Assembly: GCF_002135375.1 (NCBI RefSeq)
Contig: NZ_NEGH01000003.1
Location: forward strand, 62,001-126,000
DNA length: 64,000 nucleotides
Reading direction: 5' to 3'
Origin: Acinetobacter sp. ANC 4558
Lineage (GTDB): Bacteria; Pseudomonadota; Gammaproteobacteria; Pseudomonadales; Moraxellaceae
Shown here: positions 63,649 through 64,000 of the stretch, piece after piece
Numbering within the stretch: position 1 is the first letter of the stretch
Layout of the letters: every line of letters starts with the position of its first letter
Position numbers and translations under genes: made by a program
Notes under the pieces: model-generated
Database searches by the model: none
Told to the model about the DNA's origin: nothing
The model's input: the letters and a program-made list of their open reading frames with translations, nothing else

Positions 63649-64000
63649 CAATTCCTTCCTTTGAATAATTATTCCTGCAAGTTTTTTAATGATTTAAAAA
63701 GCTTGTGTATATCCTTGAAAATTGAATTTCATAGAACCTATCATTTAGATTAAAATCATTCATAGTATTGATCAAATTAATATTAAATATTATCTAATAT
63801 TCAATGTATCTATAATCATGATTATTTATAGATGAAAAAATGGCGAAAACAAGAATGTATTTCACGGCACAGATGTAACATTTTAGGTTTGAAATGTGTC
63901 AAAAATACACTTTAAAAAAAGGGATTAATCTAATACATTCATAAGTATTAAGGAAGGATATTTATATATCGAATAAAACAATGTTAGATGCGAAAGAATA
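63649..64000. other. Upstream region of the transporter operon
   Basis: No gene is seen in the last 352 bases. The strongly AT-rich part (63700-63830) is a likely promoter region for the transporter operon on the minus strand and perhaps for a divergent gene beyond the window. Confidence 0.4.

Overview
The window looks like a chromosomal stretch of an Acinetobacter (A. baumannii group or a close relative). It is AT-rich. The ssrA tag peptide reads ANDESYALAA, an ABZJ_00895-type membrane protein is present, pilT and yggS are divergent, and the insertion sequence resembles ISAba26. The assignment rests on gene content and protein recognition only; no search was run.

Layout. (1) 1-14348 is conserved chromosome: the start of pilT, yggS, the sbcDC nuclease operon, a small membrane protein, thiO-hemB, a hotdog thioesterase, the emrAB drug efflux pair and glpK. 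(2) ssrA (tmRNA, 14349-14707) is the integration site of a genomic island. The last 15 bases of ssrA are repeated at 47143-47157, which bounds a 32.5-kb element. It has three parts: a P4/satellite-like core (tyrosine integrase, a coiled-coil protein and a winged-helix protein divergent around 11-bp tandem repeats, a YfjJ-type HUH protein, a structured RNA-like segment, two lipoproteins, a J-domain protein, DUF932, a YqaJ exonuclease, a cysteine-rich phage-type protein, AlpA); a defence cargo (small methyltransferase, HNH nuclease, SNF2 helicase, type III-like Mod and Res, a GmrSD-type DUF262 protein, a 1719-aa DUF4011-type SF1 helicase-nuclease); and two Fic AMPylase-type genes beside the right end. 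(3) 47158-49640 is the eroded rest of older mobile DNA: a mobilization-like fragment with an in-frame amber codon, an AbiEi/DUF6088-like gene, the first ~120 codons of hsdM, and an unrelated gene tail. (4) 49742-52124 is a Fur-boxed TonB-dependent siderophore receptor. (5) 52555-64000 is a decaying locus for mandelate/benzoylformate-type aromatic catabolism: a frameshifted LysR regulator, an IS-truncated mdlC, and an intact aromatic acid transporter plus benzaldehyde dehydrogenase operon. It is interrupted by IS256 and IS1 debris, an orphan Imm26-like immunity gene, an acyltransferase and a broken autotransporter.

How the parts work together. The most interesting system is the cargo at 25948-44611. 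The SNF2 helicase, beta-class adenine methylase and Res-like helicase with a PD-(D/E)xK-like end have the outline of DISARM-related or Hma (helicase-methylase-ATPase) defence, here preceded by an overlapping methyltransferase/HNH pair and followed by two further anti-phage-type genes, each behind its own terminator. A second point of interest is the segment 19776-19969 in the island core, where one strand can pair in two mutually exclusive ways, one of which would hide the ribosome binding site of a 21-codon hydrophobic peptide. Several exact palindromes and tandem repeats (sbcD leader, emrA leader, 16996-17028, 48124-48157) look like uncharacterised operator or structural sites.
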